NCBI RefSeq assembly: GCF_009730915.1
Contig: NC_052480.1
Coordinates: 744,001-808,000 of the forward strand
Length of the DNA stretch: 64,000 nt
Source: Dioscorea cayenensis subsp. rotundata
Lineage: Eukaryota; Streptophyta; Magnoliopsida; Dioscoreales; Dioscoreaceae
Direction: 5' to 3'
The notes beneath the pieces are model-generated. The model had not been told where the DNA came from. It did not search any database and saw only the letters and a list, made by a program, of their open reading frames with translations. The translations under genes and the position numbers were made by a program. Below, in pieces: positions 38,401 to 49,681 of the stretch. How positions within the stretch are numbered: position 1 is the first letter of the stretch; every line of letters starts with the position of its first letter.

Positions 38401-39792
38401 CCCGATTGAAAAAAAGTGCTAGATAAGATGAGAAATGTCGATTGCCTATAGATTATATAGAATAAAAAAAATTTGTGATTGAATATGACAAAGCTGAAAC
38501 TTGGCCGAACAATATCACAAGTCACGGAGATGGTTCACTTATAACAAGTTCATGAAAACTTCTTTTATTAAAATTTAAATTCATCTAGGAAAACCATGTA
38601 AACCTTCTGCAAATTACACCTCCTGATAATACAAAACCCAAACATGCTAAATAAGTCACATGTAGAACAAACACTAACAGCAATCAAGAAATTCGCAACC
38701 CTACTCACTAATAGACCATTGAACATCCATAATGCCTGAGACACTCTAGCCTCCAAAAACCTGTATGTGACCCACAATTATACTCCTGTGAAAAATCCCT
38801 GAACCAAAACAACATTTACAGTAAGGTCCCAGACAACAACTCTTTCGAAAATTTGAGCATCCTTGCTACCACTTGATGCAGCATATGAATTAGTCCCTCC
38901 AGTAAATGCTATAATTAAGAATCAGAAAGTCTTCTTAATATCTTACTCTTAGTAATCACAACTACAACAGTCAATGAATTTCCAATCTTTAAGACTAAAA
39001 AGAGATCCAACCTTTATAATGCACAAGAACATTCTAACCTCCAAAAACTCATAGGAAACCTAAAATTATAATCCTTTCTGGAACCCCTGATTCACCAACA
39101 ACAGGTCTCATGCTGCAACTCTTTCAAAAATTTAACCAGCTTTCTTACCTATCAATGTATCATCTGAATTAGTTTTTTTTTTGGGAAAGAGAAGCGGGGC
39201 GAACCCACTAGAGACCCAGGGACGTGCACAAGTCTCGGTGGAACAGTGGGAGCAGGGCCACGTCATGGCATTTGGAACCACCCGTACACAACCACTATTC
39301 ACAACTCCCAAAAATGTGCCCTCAGCCGAGAATCGAACTCTCACCGCTCGGTGAGAGCTCTATTGACGACCCGTGTACCAATAGACCCGAAGGTCGTTGG
39401 CATATCATCTGAATTAGTTGCTCCGAGACATGAGACATTAGCATTCTTAAATAAGGACTTCAAAGGTTTCTTGCTCTCTTATAACAACAAAATCATGCAA
39501 GAATTGGTGATAAAAACTAGTTTCTGTGGCCATCCAATTGAAACTTAACATTCTCATTCATTCCCAGACTAAAGCTGAAATTTCAATAGCAGAACATCCA
39601 ACAATCAAGATAAAGATAGATCAACCAATCTAACCTGATACCATGGTTGTTCCACCTCCTCAAGATTTCCTGTGATGGGTTTCTGCCAAAGATCATCGTG
39701 AAAAGCTCGTTCACCATCTCCGGCGATAGCTTCTCCCCTACTTCACCCCCAACCTTTTCTATCTCCCTCAAGTTCAGCATCCTTCGTGTCAT
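35446..39792 (-). CDS. MINDY-3/4-like (DUF4205) deubiquitinase homologue, 7 exons, catalytic Cys replaced by Ser
   Basis: Exons (minus): 39792-39635, 37769-37691, 37037-36974, 36872-36766, 36614-36423, 36236-36168, 36000-35446. They join in frame to 407 residues with GT-AG introns. Recognition comes from DAVNLLLTKTFDG, RFPIWVVGGHSHYTVLF (catalytic-type His281), the FDVYHINGG block and CIRTRWPGA, which follow the order of human MINDY-3 and MINDY-4. MINDY enzymes cleave Lys48-linked ubiquitin chains using Cys and His. The active-site loop, normally GGPCGVLAA-Q, reads EIGPSGIVAAIQ, so Ser72 (TCT) replaces Cys and the protein may be inactive or a ubiquitin-chain reader. The C-terminal 30 residues after IIDW exceed relatives; another splice or stop is possible. 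Intron 1 holds a SINE. A broken paralogue lies downstream. Confidence 0.85.
39175..39402 (-). mobile_element. tRNA-derived SINE with 17-bp target duplication, in MINDY intron 1
   Basis: On minus the head reads GGTCTATTGGTACACGGG (A-box-like) and about 40 bases later AGTTCGATTCTCGG (B-box-like), then a GC-rich body ending in poly-A (poly-T at 39173-39181 on plus). Perfect 17-bp direct repeats TATCATCTGAATTAGTT lie at 39158-39174 and 39403-39419. It is same-sense to the host gene within its first intron. Sequence differs from the other SINEs in the window. The ORFs here are shadows. Confidence 0.88.
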
Positions 39793-39861
39793 TGGCCGCC
39801 TCCTCTTCTCGGTCCACCGTCGTTACGTGGCGAAGGAGTTTAGATTTTGAAGTAGTTTTGG

Positions 39862-39866
<5 letters not shown>

Positions 39867-39903
<37 letters not shown>
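39867..39903. repeat. (TTA)n microsatellite upstream of MINDY-like gene
   Basis: About a dozen TTA units some 75 bases upstream of the MINDY-like start codon. It encodes an artefactual poly-Leu or poly-Asn ORF. Confidence 0.9.
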
Positions 39904-40533
39904 CTTTTAAAAAAAATTTGAAAATCAAAGTGGTTTATCCCTTTAAATTTTTTTTTTTTTTGAAAATAACCCCACCTATGTTTGTTTTAGGAAGCAGTGG
40001 AATGAAAATTAATCTTCTAATCTGAACCCCTCTAGTCAAGAACCATCAAATTACAACTGACTAGGCATTTTAAAATAGGTATGATTCCTTTAACAATATC
40101 TTTATTTTTCCTATTTTTTTACTTTAAATAGAAACTATTTAATTATTTCACTATTTTGAAAAAGTAAATGAATTAAAAATTATAATTTAACTAGAGAAAC
40201 TTTAAAAAAAATATTTGAAAACGTAGAAAGATTATTCATAAAATTACATGTGGTGTCTCTTTCTTACGGTTTGAGTCTTTCCTTTATATTTAATAAAATA
40301 GTCTATTTTTGGTTTTTTTACCACTTTTTAAAAATTGTTATTTGTTTTTTCCACTTATTAATTTTGTTGAATAAACCCCTTTTGTTTTTAAACATATATT
40401 ATTATTATTATTAAACTAGGCTGCATTTTTTTGAATTTCTTTTATAAAATCTATTTATATTTTAATTTACCTATAACCTATTTGTTTTTGAAAAAAAAAA
40501 CTTTTTAGATATGTGGAGATAGTTTTATTTTTT
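39904..40533. other. AT-rich intergenic DNA
   Basis: Long T and A runs, with no ORF or element recognised. Confidence 0.45.
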
Positions 40534-40934
40534 GGTTTTTTACCTGCATACCCCTTAAAAACATGAATTTACTTAAATACCCTCATAAAAAAATGATATT
40601 TGCTTGTATACCCCTACACATCAATTATATTTGCTTATATGCCTCTATGGTTAAGTTGTCTCTTAATGATATTAAATCAATCGATGGAATAAGGGTAAAT
40701 CCAAAATGGGTTTGCTTATATACCCCTCTAAATTTTCTTTTCCTATTTTGTAGACATTACTCATTTCAATGATTTCATTCAACAAATGACCATTGAGTTT
40801 GTTAATATACCAATCGATTTTTTTAATTATATTTTATAGACTTTAAATTATTTAAATTATAGATAACCAATGTAATTTTTTTATATATGCTTTAATTATT
40901 TTTAAAAAATCATTAAAAATCATGAATTTTTTGA

Positions 40935-41050
40935 GTGATAATGTAAAATTTTTTAGAGATATTTATAAAACCTTAAAATCATGAATTTTTTTGAGTAAAA
41001 TCATATTTTTAAGGTTTTATAAACATCTCTAAAAAATTTTACATTATCAC
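40935..41050. repeat. 116-bp foldback palindrome inside the Pack-MULE
   Basis: GTGATAATGTAAAATTTTTT and onward at 40935 is mirrored by the reverse complement ending GTAAAATTTT-type sequence at 41050. The stem is about 45 bp with few mismatches, around a loop of roughly 25 bases. If transcribed it would form a long hairpin. Confidence 0.75.
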
Positions 41051-41439
41051 ATGCTCTTTACAAACACAACCTAAAAAAATTAAAAATTACAACATTAATA
41101 ATATATAACAAATAATTTCATGCACCTACTCAAAATATAATCACATGTGAAATTTATAAGAAAGAAGTCCAATAATTTTTAACATCCATCCAATATCAAG
41201 TTTTTTACCATCAAGTTCTCTAAAAGACATCAAACTTTTTGAACAAACAAGTTTCCCATAAAATTCTTTAAAACAAATTACATCCAACACCAACTTTTTT
41301 AACATCAACTAAAATAATACATATGTTCATTAATGCAAAAACACATTAAACTTCTAAAAAACAACAATCTCCAAATAACACAAATAACAACCTCAAACTC
41401 CATTCTCAACATCAACCTGAAAAACTCCTTCAACACCGT

Positions 41440-41910
41440 TGATATCACATGCACCACCAATCACCTCATGCGCATCTTCCAAATGATTCACAATGGCTTG
41501 TAATCCATATCGGCAGTAATCACATCGCTACCAAATAACACGAACAAAAAAGAACGAAGTGGGGGTGACGGGATCCATACTTGCTAACAAGTCACTACTC
41601 AAAAACATCATATCTCCTAAGAAAAATCCAGTAATCCGATAGTGTGGCGTAGGATCCAATTAGTATAGTAGTCATTGGTGTTTAACCCGCCGATGATGAA
41701 TCTGATTGGGAGGTTCTCCGAGTAAGCTCCGGCAACGGTGTTGATCACGCTGAGACCTCTGATGGTGAAGGTAACGGTACATGCGCAGATGCCATGGCGC
41801 CAGGCATAGCCGGCGTTGAGATGGTCTAGTAGGGTTAGGTTGAAACCTCCGAGGACGGCATAGATATCTCGGATACTCGATTTGAAAGATGACGGAATTA
41901 GGTTGAATGA
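41440..41910 (-). pseudogene. PDC: Captured pyruvate decarboxylase fragment
   Basis: Minus-strand translation gives GGFNLTLLDHLNAGYAWRHG, then TVTFTIRGLSVINTVAGAYS, ENLPIRFIIGGLNTNDYYTN and ILRHTIGLLDFS before a stop. A second frame downstream gives LQAIVNHLEDAHEVIGG. This is the N-terminal thiamine-diphosphate-binding part of plant PDC (family wording GDFNLTLLDHL, NAGYAADGYAR, GAYSENLP, GGPNSNDYGTNRILHHTIG), with an internal deletion of about 15 residues after LLDHL and a frameshift. PDC makes acetaldehyde from pyruvate in fermentation. The fragment cannot make enzyme. Confidence 0.85.
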
Positions 41911-42116
41911 TGTTGAGGGTAATTGGGTAATTTTGTTAAGTTGAGTTAAGTGGGAACTATGGTTAATTTCATAAACCCTAACGGTGACTAACGGTAACTA
42001 ACGACAGAAAATATAAGTAAAAAAATAAGTTTTATGGGGGTATGCAAGTAAATAGTATTTTTATGGGGGTATTTAAGCAATTTCATGGTTTTTGCAAGAA
42101 TACGCAACAATTTTCC

Positions 42117-43364
42117 ATTTTTTTTTTTAAAAAAAACCTCATTTGCCACATTTAACTGATTTTGAAAGATTACATTAGCTTACTGTTTAACTCTACACCT
42201 ACATTCTATCTAGCTATTGCGCTATCCATGCCGTTGTTTCTTATCATGCAAATATGCATATAATTTGAAAAGCCTCTAACATACATATTTAAAGGTAAAA
42301 AAAAACTAATTTTATAAATGATTAAACTCAAATTTTAAAAATACAATTGTTTACAAGAATGCTTCAATTTTTTTTTATAAAAATGAATAAACCACTGTTT
42401 TATTCAAAGAAACAAAACAAGTACAGAAAAAACAAACAGCTACTGAAAGTAGGTAAGGAAATCAAACAGACAGACAAGTTAGGCAATTATCACCAGAGGT
42501 GATAAAACACCCAAAACTTGTTTACAACCAAACTCGCAAACAGAACAACAACAAACAAAAAATAAAACCACAACTAGGGAAGATGAAGATCATTAGATGG
42601 TGCCAAAGGCCTTCACCAGCTAACAAGGGCAAGTGAAACAAGGGGTGAATTATTCGTGAGTCGATGATGCCATGGCGGAGTTGTTCTTAGCTGACCGAGT
42701 GCTTAGGAAGCCTAGAGAGCGGTTGTCTTTTTCACGCTGAATCCGAGGATAAATGTTGAAGGAGTTGGGCTCGTGCTACAGAAATTCAGCCAAGAAGCAT
42801 ATGAATAATTTTAGTAGTAATTGATGAAAACATTCTGAAAAAGAGAGTTAAACAAGCAATTATTTCTTTCAAGCCAAATATTCAAGCAAATGACTTTAGA
42901 AATTAGACCCTACAAGACTTGCTACTGATCATTTAGGGATAGAATCCAAGAAGTCCAGATTTTCGAAAGAAGATAGTATGTGCATTTAGGGTTTGTTCAA
43001 AGAACACCCATATAGTCAGGCATTCAGTTTTCTAGTACTGAGGGTATAACGCACTTTTAAGGCCCCCATCAATTAGAAATTTGTAAAAAGAGTGAACTAA
43101 AAAAGTTTTAGAGATCTCCAGCTTCCAATTCTTTAAATCGCTGTGATTATTAGAGAATTCTAGAATAGAAGAGAGAAAATGCAATCTTTCTGAAGGAGTG
43201 GATGCTTCATATTTTGATAAATATTAATAATTTTAAAAAATATATATATATTTGAAGTGAGGGCCTATTCCTTCAAATGGGGTTTCTAAGAATCAAAAAT
43301 AGTGAGGGAGTTAAGAGAACCAAAACAGTCTGGGATTAGAATTTGAAGTGAGGTAAATTTTTTT
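42117..43364. other. Intergenic with LINE-like 3' region
   Basis: No gene. 42365-42780 on minus reads as a LINE-like 3' untranslated region ending GAATAAAACAGTGGTTTATT then CATTTTTATAAAAAAAAA. The rest shows no recognisable feature. Confidence 0.45.
42365..42780 (-). mobile_element. LINE-like 3' end
   Basis: On minus it ends in AATAAAACAGTGGTTTATT plus an A-rich tail, the same tail motif as near 1395, 3715 and 23977. Upstream is T-rich, non-coding, 3'-UTR-like sequence. No reverse transcriptase remains, so it is a 5'-truncated copy. Confidence 0.5.
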
Positions 43365-44646
43365 AGTAGGCACTCAACTTTGTTCTATCTTCAAATTGGT
43401 CATCCAACTTAAAATGCATCAAAATGATCACCCAAATTATTTTTCTTTTCATAGGGCAGTCACCCGATACTTTCCAGCAACTAATGTCTTATGTGGCGGA
43501 TGGAAATCCTGACTCAGCTTTAAATGGCCATGTCAGCAAGCCATGGCATGGACATATCACTCGAATTAACGTCCCACGTCATCATTGACTTTCCTCTTCT
43601 TCACTCCATTGAACATATAGTAGAAAGAAGTTCATCTTCTACTCAGAGCTTCATCTTTCCTCTTCTTCACCACCGGAACTAGGTTCTATTGTTGTGAGAA
43701 ATCAACCATAGTTTGTTCATTTAATTTAGTTGAGTTATTTTAATGCTTTTCTCATGAATGAGTGTGTATTTAGTTGTTTAGTTCTCCCTTTAGAACATAT
43801 GAGAGACGAAAACAATCATATTTATGCAGACATTTCTTTGTTTCTGTGTGCATTTATTTGCTTGGTTATATACAGATCAGTATCATTCATGAGACAAGAT
43901 TTTGTCATGAGATTTCAATAACCTATCCTGGAATTCATCCATGCCTGTTCATTTACAAATGTTGACCCAATATGAACTCTTTATCAAGCCAGTAGTACCC
44001 CCACCGCAAGGAAATACAACAAAGCTGCTAGTGATTCAACAAACAGAGCACACACTGAAACAAGAAAAATAAGATTACAACAGAACATCTGAAAGTAAAT
44101 TCCAACTAACTTGAAAGGAATGGCAATAAGAGCATCTACATGTACAACAAGAGGTTCTTAGTCTACAAAGATCGGTAACCTCTACTCCATGGTCAATTGA
44201 AGCTGGTCCACTTTTGGGCATTACTAACATTTTCAAGTGGAGATGTATTGAAGTTTTCAATGAAAGCTCCAATTACTGACATTTTCATTCAACATTATCT
44301 AATCTGGAAAGAAGCTTCTTGCTATGCAAACTAACCAACTAAAGCTTCACTAAGTTTTTCCCTTGCCCTAATTCTTCGTGTTGCTCCTGACTGAAGGATA
44401 AAGAAGAGCTGATTTGGAAACTTCTTACTGACATGGCATCTGTAGGTGATGTGTCCATACCAAGGAGGCTTGTTGACATGGCCATTTAGAGTTGAGTCAG
44501 GAATTTCGGCCACCACGTAAGACATTTGTTGCCGGAAAGCATAAGGTGATTGCCCTGTGAAAAGAAAAATTACTTGGGTGACCATTTTGATGCATTTTAA
44601 GTTTGGTGACCAATTTGAAAATAGAGCAAAGTTGAGTGTCCCTACT
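43365..44646. mobile_element. Long-TIR (about 200 bp) MULE-like element, 1.28 kb
   Basis: The left end AGTAGGCACTCAACTTTGTT and onward to about 43565 matches the reverse complement of 44646-44450 (AGTAGGGACACTCAACTTTG...). Shared blocks are CTTAAAATGCATCAAAATG, CAAATGTCTTA/CTAATGTCTTA and AAATGGCCATGTCA. The interior (43570-44440) has no recognisable transposase or captured gene; small ORFs there carry no known domain. A clear target duplication was not found because the flanks are A/T runs. The TIR sequence differs from the elements at 5833 and 40534. Confidence 0.75.
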
Positions 44647-45807
44647 TAAAAATAATCTAGTTTTTGTTTTTTTATTAATAATTTTCAAAATAGCCCCTCC
44701 CATTTTAGTCAGGCGTGGAACCATCAAATTACAGTTGGCTGCTCACTCGATATTTTAAAATAATTTTTTAAACAATTCTTTTACTTTCCCGAACTTATTT
44801 TTGTTACTCTTTTATTTTGAATTGAAATTTATTGATCTTTTTTCTATTTTAATTCTGCTTAATGAGTCTCTTAAATTATAAACCCTAATCCTAAACTGTG
44901 AAAATGAGGGACTGTTAAATAATATTGAATATGTAAGAAAATTGAATTGATTAGAAGATAATTGAATTGTATGTTCATAAGTGCGTGTGATTACAATAAG
45001 GTTTGAATCTTAATACATAGATTACAAATGAAAAATTACCCCAACTTTCTGCCCCCAAGTTACTCCCAATTATCTCCATAATTAACCCTATAACAATTTT
45101 CAATTAATATCACCATAATTATCGCGTTGCCATAAATGACGCTATGAATTAGATCTCAAATATTTTCTTAACATAATCAACACAATTATTTCCTTAACAT
45201 TATTAATTATAAAATACATCGTTATATTTTATTAATTATAAAATAAAAAAATATATTTGATTAATTTAATAAATTATTATGTTTTTATGTATTAATTCCA
45301 TTTTATATGTTTAATATTTATATTAAATATAGTATATACTATCAATCAATTATTGTTGAAGGATGAGACGTTTTTAAATTTAGTTATAAAAGAAAATATT
45401 TTTAAATTTTTTATAATTTTTAAATTAAGATATACAATTAATTTAAATATTTCTAAAATAACTTTTAAAATATTAAACAAATAATAATAAAAATGGATAT
45501 TTTTCATGCCTCACGCCAATCGCATGACTCGTGATGAGTATTTAAAATCATGGATTTTGGAATATGCTTTAAATTGGTTGTATTCCAAAATCCACTCAAA
45601 GGTAAACCCATTGTATATCAACTTATAAACTCCACTAAACAAACAAACAATAGTTAAGTGTTTATTTGATTTTGTTCTTGCTTTTATGTTTTTAGAACAA
45701 TTTTATGAAATTGTTTTTTAGAATGAGTTTTGGAATTTAAAAAAAAAAAAATAAAATAAAAACTTGTATAAGTGAAAGTATTTTTAAAAAAAAAAAAAGC
45801 TCATTCA
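44647..45807. other. AT-rich intergenic DNA
   Basis: No ORF, repeat or element recognised apart from A/T runs. Confidence 0.45.
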
Positions 45808-46590
45808 GCAAAAGTGTTGAAACGGTTTAATATGGATAAATCGTATCAGTTGACAATCCCAATGATTGTAAGGTCACTAGATGTAAATAAAGATTTTTTT
45901 TGGTCTCGAAAAAGCGATGAGGAACTAATTGGTCTTGAAATACCATCTTAGTGCAATCAATGCACTATTGTATCTTGCATGTCATACATGACCCCGATAT
46001 ATAATTTATTATTACTTCATTAGCAAGATATATCATTTCTCCTACATGAACTCACTAGAATGGAATAAATCATATACTCACTACCTTCTTGGTACAATGG
46101 ATATATGCTTATTTTTTTCCCAAATATACATAAGTAAGATTTAATTAATTATGAAGATGCAGGGTATTTATCTAATCTTTATAATGGTTGGTCACAAACA
46201 AGCTACAACCATTTTATTGCAATCTACAAAAACAAACCATAACAGCCACATCATCCAACCATGCAGGCCGAATTTTAGTAGTATATAAGGCAAGTAAAAA
46301 ATATGCTTGGTTAAGATCTATGATTCAACACATTCTAGTGGTTTCCAAAAAAATGATTTCAATAATCTTATGTGAAGATAATATTGCATGTATCACCCAA
46401 CTGAAAAATGGATATATCAAAAGAATAAAACATATTTTACCAACATTCTTTTTCACTCATAATTTTTAGAAGAATGATGATATTAACATTCAACAAGTTC
46501 ATTCAAATGATAATTTGGTAGATTTGTTTGTGAGAGCAATTCCCACTTCTATAATTGAAAAGCTAGTCTATAATATTAGAGTTTGTTGAC
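45808..46590 (+). pseudogene. Ty1/copia pol fragment (RT end and RNase H)
   Basis: Translation in shifting frames gives VLKRFNMDKSYQLTIPMIV, then SAINALLYLACHT, then KQTITATSSNHAGRILVVYK with YAWLRSMIQHI, LCEDNIACITQLKNGYIKR and the RNase H end QVHSNDNLVDLF. These are hallmark blocks at the end of copia polyproteins. Several stops and shifts interrupt the frame, and no LTRs were identified. Only the 3' third of pol remains. The ORF at 46188-46469 is the best-preserved piece. Confidence 0.8.
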
Positions 46591-46771
46591 TCACAAAGAT
46601 TTCAACTGATATTATTATGAGTGAGAGTTAATATGTGTTGCATTGTTTCTAATGAGACAACAATTACAACATATACTAAAGATCTTTACTAGATTTTTAT
46701 CCTTAGGATTTTAACAAGTCATTTGGCATCCAAAGGGGACTATTTATACTCCGAAATTATATATATGGAGA

Positions 46772-46983
46772 GGGTTTCACAGGAGGTTTTAAATTTTTTT
46801 TAAGAATTCCTCTATTACGATTAATTCCATTTATTTGTTTATATTATATTCCATTTCAAAACAATTATAATTTAGAGGGTTTTATGGAAGGTTTTAAATA
46901 TATTTTTAAGAATTCCCCTATTATATTTAATTCTATTTATTTGTGTGTATTAAATGTTTCATTTCAAAATAATTATAATTATT
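46772..46983. repeat. Tandem duplication, about 105-bp unit, 2 copies
   Basis: GAGGGTTTCACAGGAGGTTT and onward at 46772 is repeated as GAGGGTTTTATGGAAGGTTT at about 46877, and both units end CATTTCAAAA(C/T)AATTATAAT. The copies have diverged by roughly 10-15 percent. Confidence 0.7.
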
Positions 46984-47399
46984 AAAAATATTTTTATTTT
47001 TTAGGAAAAAATAAACTAAAAATTTGTCTATTGTTTAGAGTAGAGTTACTAGTCATTTAGATAAATGCTACGTTAATAAAAATATTTATAAATTATTTTT
47101 ATTTATTATATGATATGTAATAAAATATCATTAACATTTGTTAGTTACAAAATAGTTTGCAAATAAAATTTATGAAATGATTAATAACATTTAATTATCT
47201 TCCCCATAGTTTTCACAAAAAAATTAATTAATTGAAAATCAATTATAGCACTAAAAAATATTTTGAGTATGCTAATAGTTTGCAAAAGGAAACCGGTTTT
47301 AGTTTCCTTTTATGTGCCAATATGATATGTTGTATTTTTTTAATATTGATCAAGAGATGTTATAATTGGAAGATAATTAAATTTAATAAGTAAAAAAAA

Positions 47400-47910
47400 C
47401 TGATATTCTTTTAAATGTGGAAATCTTTACAATTTCTATATATGTTATTTAAGAAAAACATATGTTCTAATTTAATTATTGTTAATAGAAAACATTGAAT
47501 GCCATTAATTATGTAAAGCCCATTAAAATAGTTTATCATTATAAATTTAGTAAGCCGTTTAAGTTCTCTTTTATGTGCAAAATAAAATAAAATAAAATAA
47601 AAAACAGTTTGTTATTTTTTTTATTGTTACAATAAAAAAGATTTAATGGGGCGAATTTTGTTAAGGGTATTAAATTACTCTATCATTAAAATTTTAACAG
47701 GATTATCCAAACAAAAATGTTCTTAGGAATGTGGAAATCTTTCAAGAATTCAATTTCCATAGATGTTATTTAAGATAAATGTATGTTGTAATATAAACCG
47801 TTTAATATAAAACATTTGATGCCATTAATTTTGCAAAGTCCAATAAAATAGCTTACCATTAAAAATTTAGTATGCCCATTCAAGTCCTCTTTTATGTGCA
47901 AATATGCTAA
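47400..47910. repeat. Direct repeat, period about 325 bp
   Basis: TGTGGAAATCTTTACAATTT through CTCTTTTATGTGCAAAATA at about 47416-47583 recurs, diverged, at about 47730-47908 (TGTGGAAATCTTTCAAGAAT...CTCTTTTATGTGCAAATATG). Another partial relative lies at about 47305-47365. Non-coding. Confidence 0.6.
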
Positions 47911-48238
47911 GTTTTATTTTTAAATCCCCATCAAGAGATGTCATTTCACACATAAACATACACATGAAGTGAATAAAGAAGTTAGCTATTTCTCTTGTTT
48001 CTCCACTTTGGATATTATGTTGTCTCTTATAATTTTATAACAATTCCCCATATATTAATTTTCATGCAATCATAACAGTGATTAAGCAAACAGAAACACT
48101 TCCAAAAGGATCATCCAATAATATATAAAGCACACTCTAAATAAACATAACATCCAACCAAACAAGCAGCTTGTAGATGAAAATCTCCTTTCTTATTTAG
48201 TTTCTCTAGCCATGCCTACTGTAAGGCCAGCCAGTGTC

Positions 48239-49681
48239 CTACTGCCTCAGGCTCTGCAAAATATATTGAGCATAGAGATCCCTGAAACACAAGAAAGGCA
48301 TTATCTTTTTAAGCTACAATTAAGCTAATCAGGATTTGTTTGAACTTTAGAAATGTTCAATGAAGTCAAAACTCACATTGAGTATTGAATGGCATCAACA
48401 GCAGTAGATGAAGGCAAGAACTCATCGACGGCAACAGTTTTGTTCTCATTCTTCTTGTCTTAATAGCAAGTCAAGGATTTCATGATATTTATAGCCCAGA
48501 AAAAAGAACATATTCTTACAATTTAAAATCTATTGAGAAAGGATACAATCTTCAAAGAAGCGACGGATTTCAGCAAGACGATGAGGAGATAGTTCTTTGA
48601 TATCAGTGTAGTGGCGATACTCAGGATCATCAGCGCAAACAGCAATTATCTTATCATCTTTCTCCCCCTAGTCACAACAACAAATACATCATCTATTGAT
48701 CAATTAACAACCTCAATTAATATGAGGTAACATGCAATACCTGATCAATCATTGGCATAAGACCAATAGCTCTTGCTCGAAGAAAGCATCCGGGGAGAAC
48801 TGGTTCCTATTGATTTTTATGACAAAAAGAATTAGAGTTCTTCTGCATTCTAGCTTAACATATGAGTAGAATGTTGCCATAAAAACAATATTGAATATAG
48901 ATAAGATGATCGGTCCCGTAACATGATTTTTGGTTACAATTCGTATTGTTTAAACTCTTGCTTGATGTGGAGATTCTAACCATCATTTACTAATGTAAGA
49001 AGAGCACAAGAACATATAAATTATACTTTGCCAGTATTGCAAACATCCATCAAACATTATATAATAACACAAATTGGTGGCAAGTACTAAACTCACCTGC
49101 ATAAGGACCAAAACATCCATTGGATCATTATCTTCGCAAAGAGTGCGCGGAATGAAACCATAATTATGAGGATACACAACCGAAGAATACAACACACGAT
49201 CAACCTAAAACAAGTCATAACATCTCAGCATCAAATGATTGAATTTGAAAATGTTTGTGAGATGAATGACAAAGAATTTATACACACCTTGATCAGTCCG
49301 GTTTTCTTATCAAGCTCATACTTAACTTTACTTCCTTTTGTGATCTCCACAACCTAAATCAAGCAAGCAACTTTCTTCAAAAACTCAATTAAACAAAAGC
49401 AATCAAACTACTCACAACATGTTAATATGAGATAACACTCACAACATTGAAAACAGAAGGAGCTCCAGGTCCTGTACACAATGTCATGCAATCAATCAAC
49501 TAGTTTAACACATTTTATACACAAATCAGTGAGATAAAAACACAAATAGATCAATACCTATTTCAAGATCATGCCAAGGATGAGCAGCAACTGATCTCCT
49601 TGATAATGATGAGAGAATCCTCTCATTCAGCCTTGGAACAGGACGGTTCTGATAAGTTGGATTCTCATTGTTTTCACTCAT
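48239..49681 (-). CDS. PPA: Soluble inorganic pyrophosphatase, 8 coding exons, complete
   Basis: Exons (minus): 49681-49558, 49471-49443, 49353-49288, 49204-49097, 48806-48741, 48667-48547, 48458-48377, 48281-48239. Joined they give 212 residues, the usual plant family I length. The signature D98-N-D100-P-M-D103-V-L binds the catalytic Mg ions. Other family blocks are [54 protein letters not shown] and [20 protein letters not shown]. The cytosolic enzyme hydrolyses PPi to two Pi, driving biosynthesis and controlling PPi-dependent sugar metabolism. The start follows a TTTCAG acceptor by four bases, so there is a 5' leader intron. A leader exon ends near 49825 and a TATAAAAGGGG-type box lies near 49895 (minus). 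A truncated duplicate lies 1.4 kb upstream of its promoter. Confidence 0.96.

Larger units (their letters stand above)
40534..42116. mobile_element. Pack-MULE-like element carrying a pyruvate decarboxylase fragment
   Basis: The ends are imperfect inverted repeats of about 70 bp: left AAAAACATGAATTTACTTAA then ATACCCTCATAAAAA; right (reverse complement) AAAAACCATGAAATTGCTTA then AATACCCCCATAAAAA. If the ends are taken as GG...CC, the flanking nine bases are T-rich and near-identical (TTATTTTTT/ATTTTTTTT), in line with a MULE duplication but weak. No transposase is visible, so it is non-autonomous. Inside lie a captured PDC gene fragment (41440-41910) and a large palindrome (40935-41050). Mutator-like elements that capture host gene pieces are known as Pack-MULEs. 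Confidence 0.75.
46591..48238. other. AT-rich intergenic DNA with two direct-repeat pairs
   Basis: No gene. Contains the repeats at 46772-46983 and 47400-47910 listed separately. The last 200 bases are presumably the pyrophosphatase 3' untranslated region. Confidence 0.5.

Noticed and set aside
39132-39548. ORFs in both strands near the intron SINE
   Set aside because: Lie within the SINE or its flanks; the insertion's target duplication explains the sequence.
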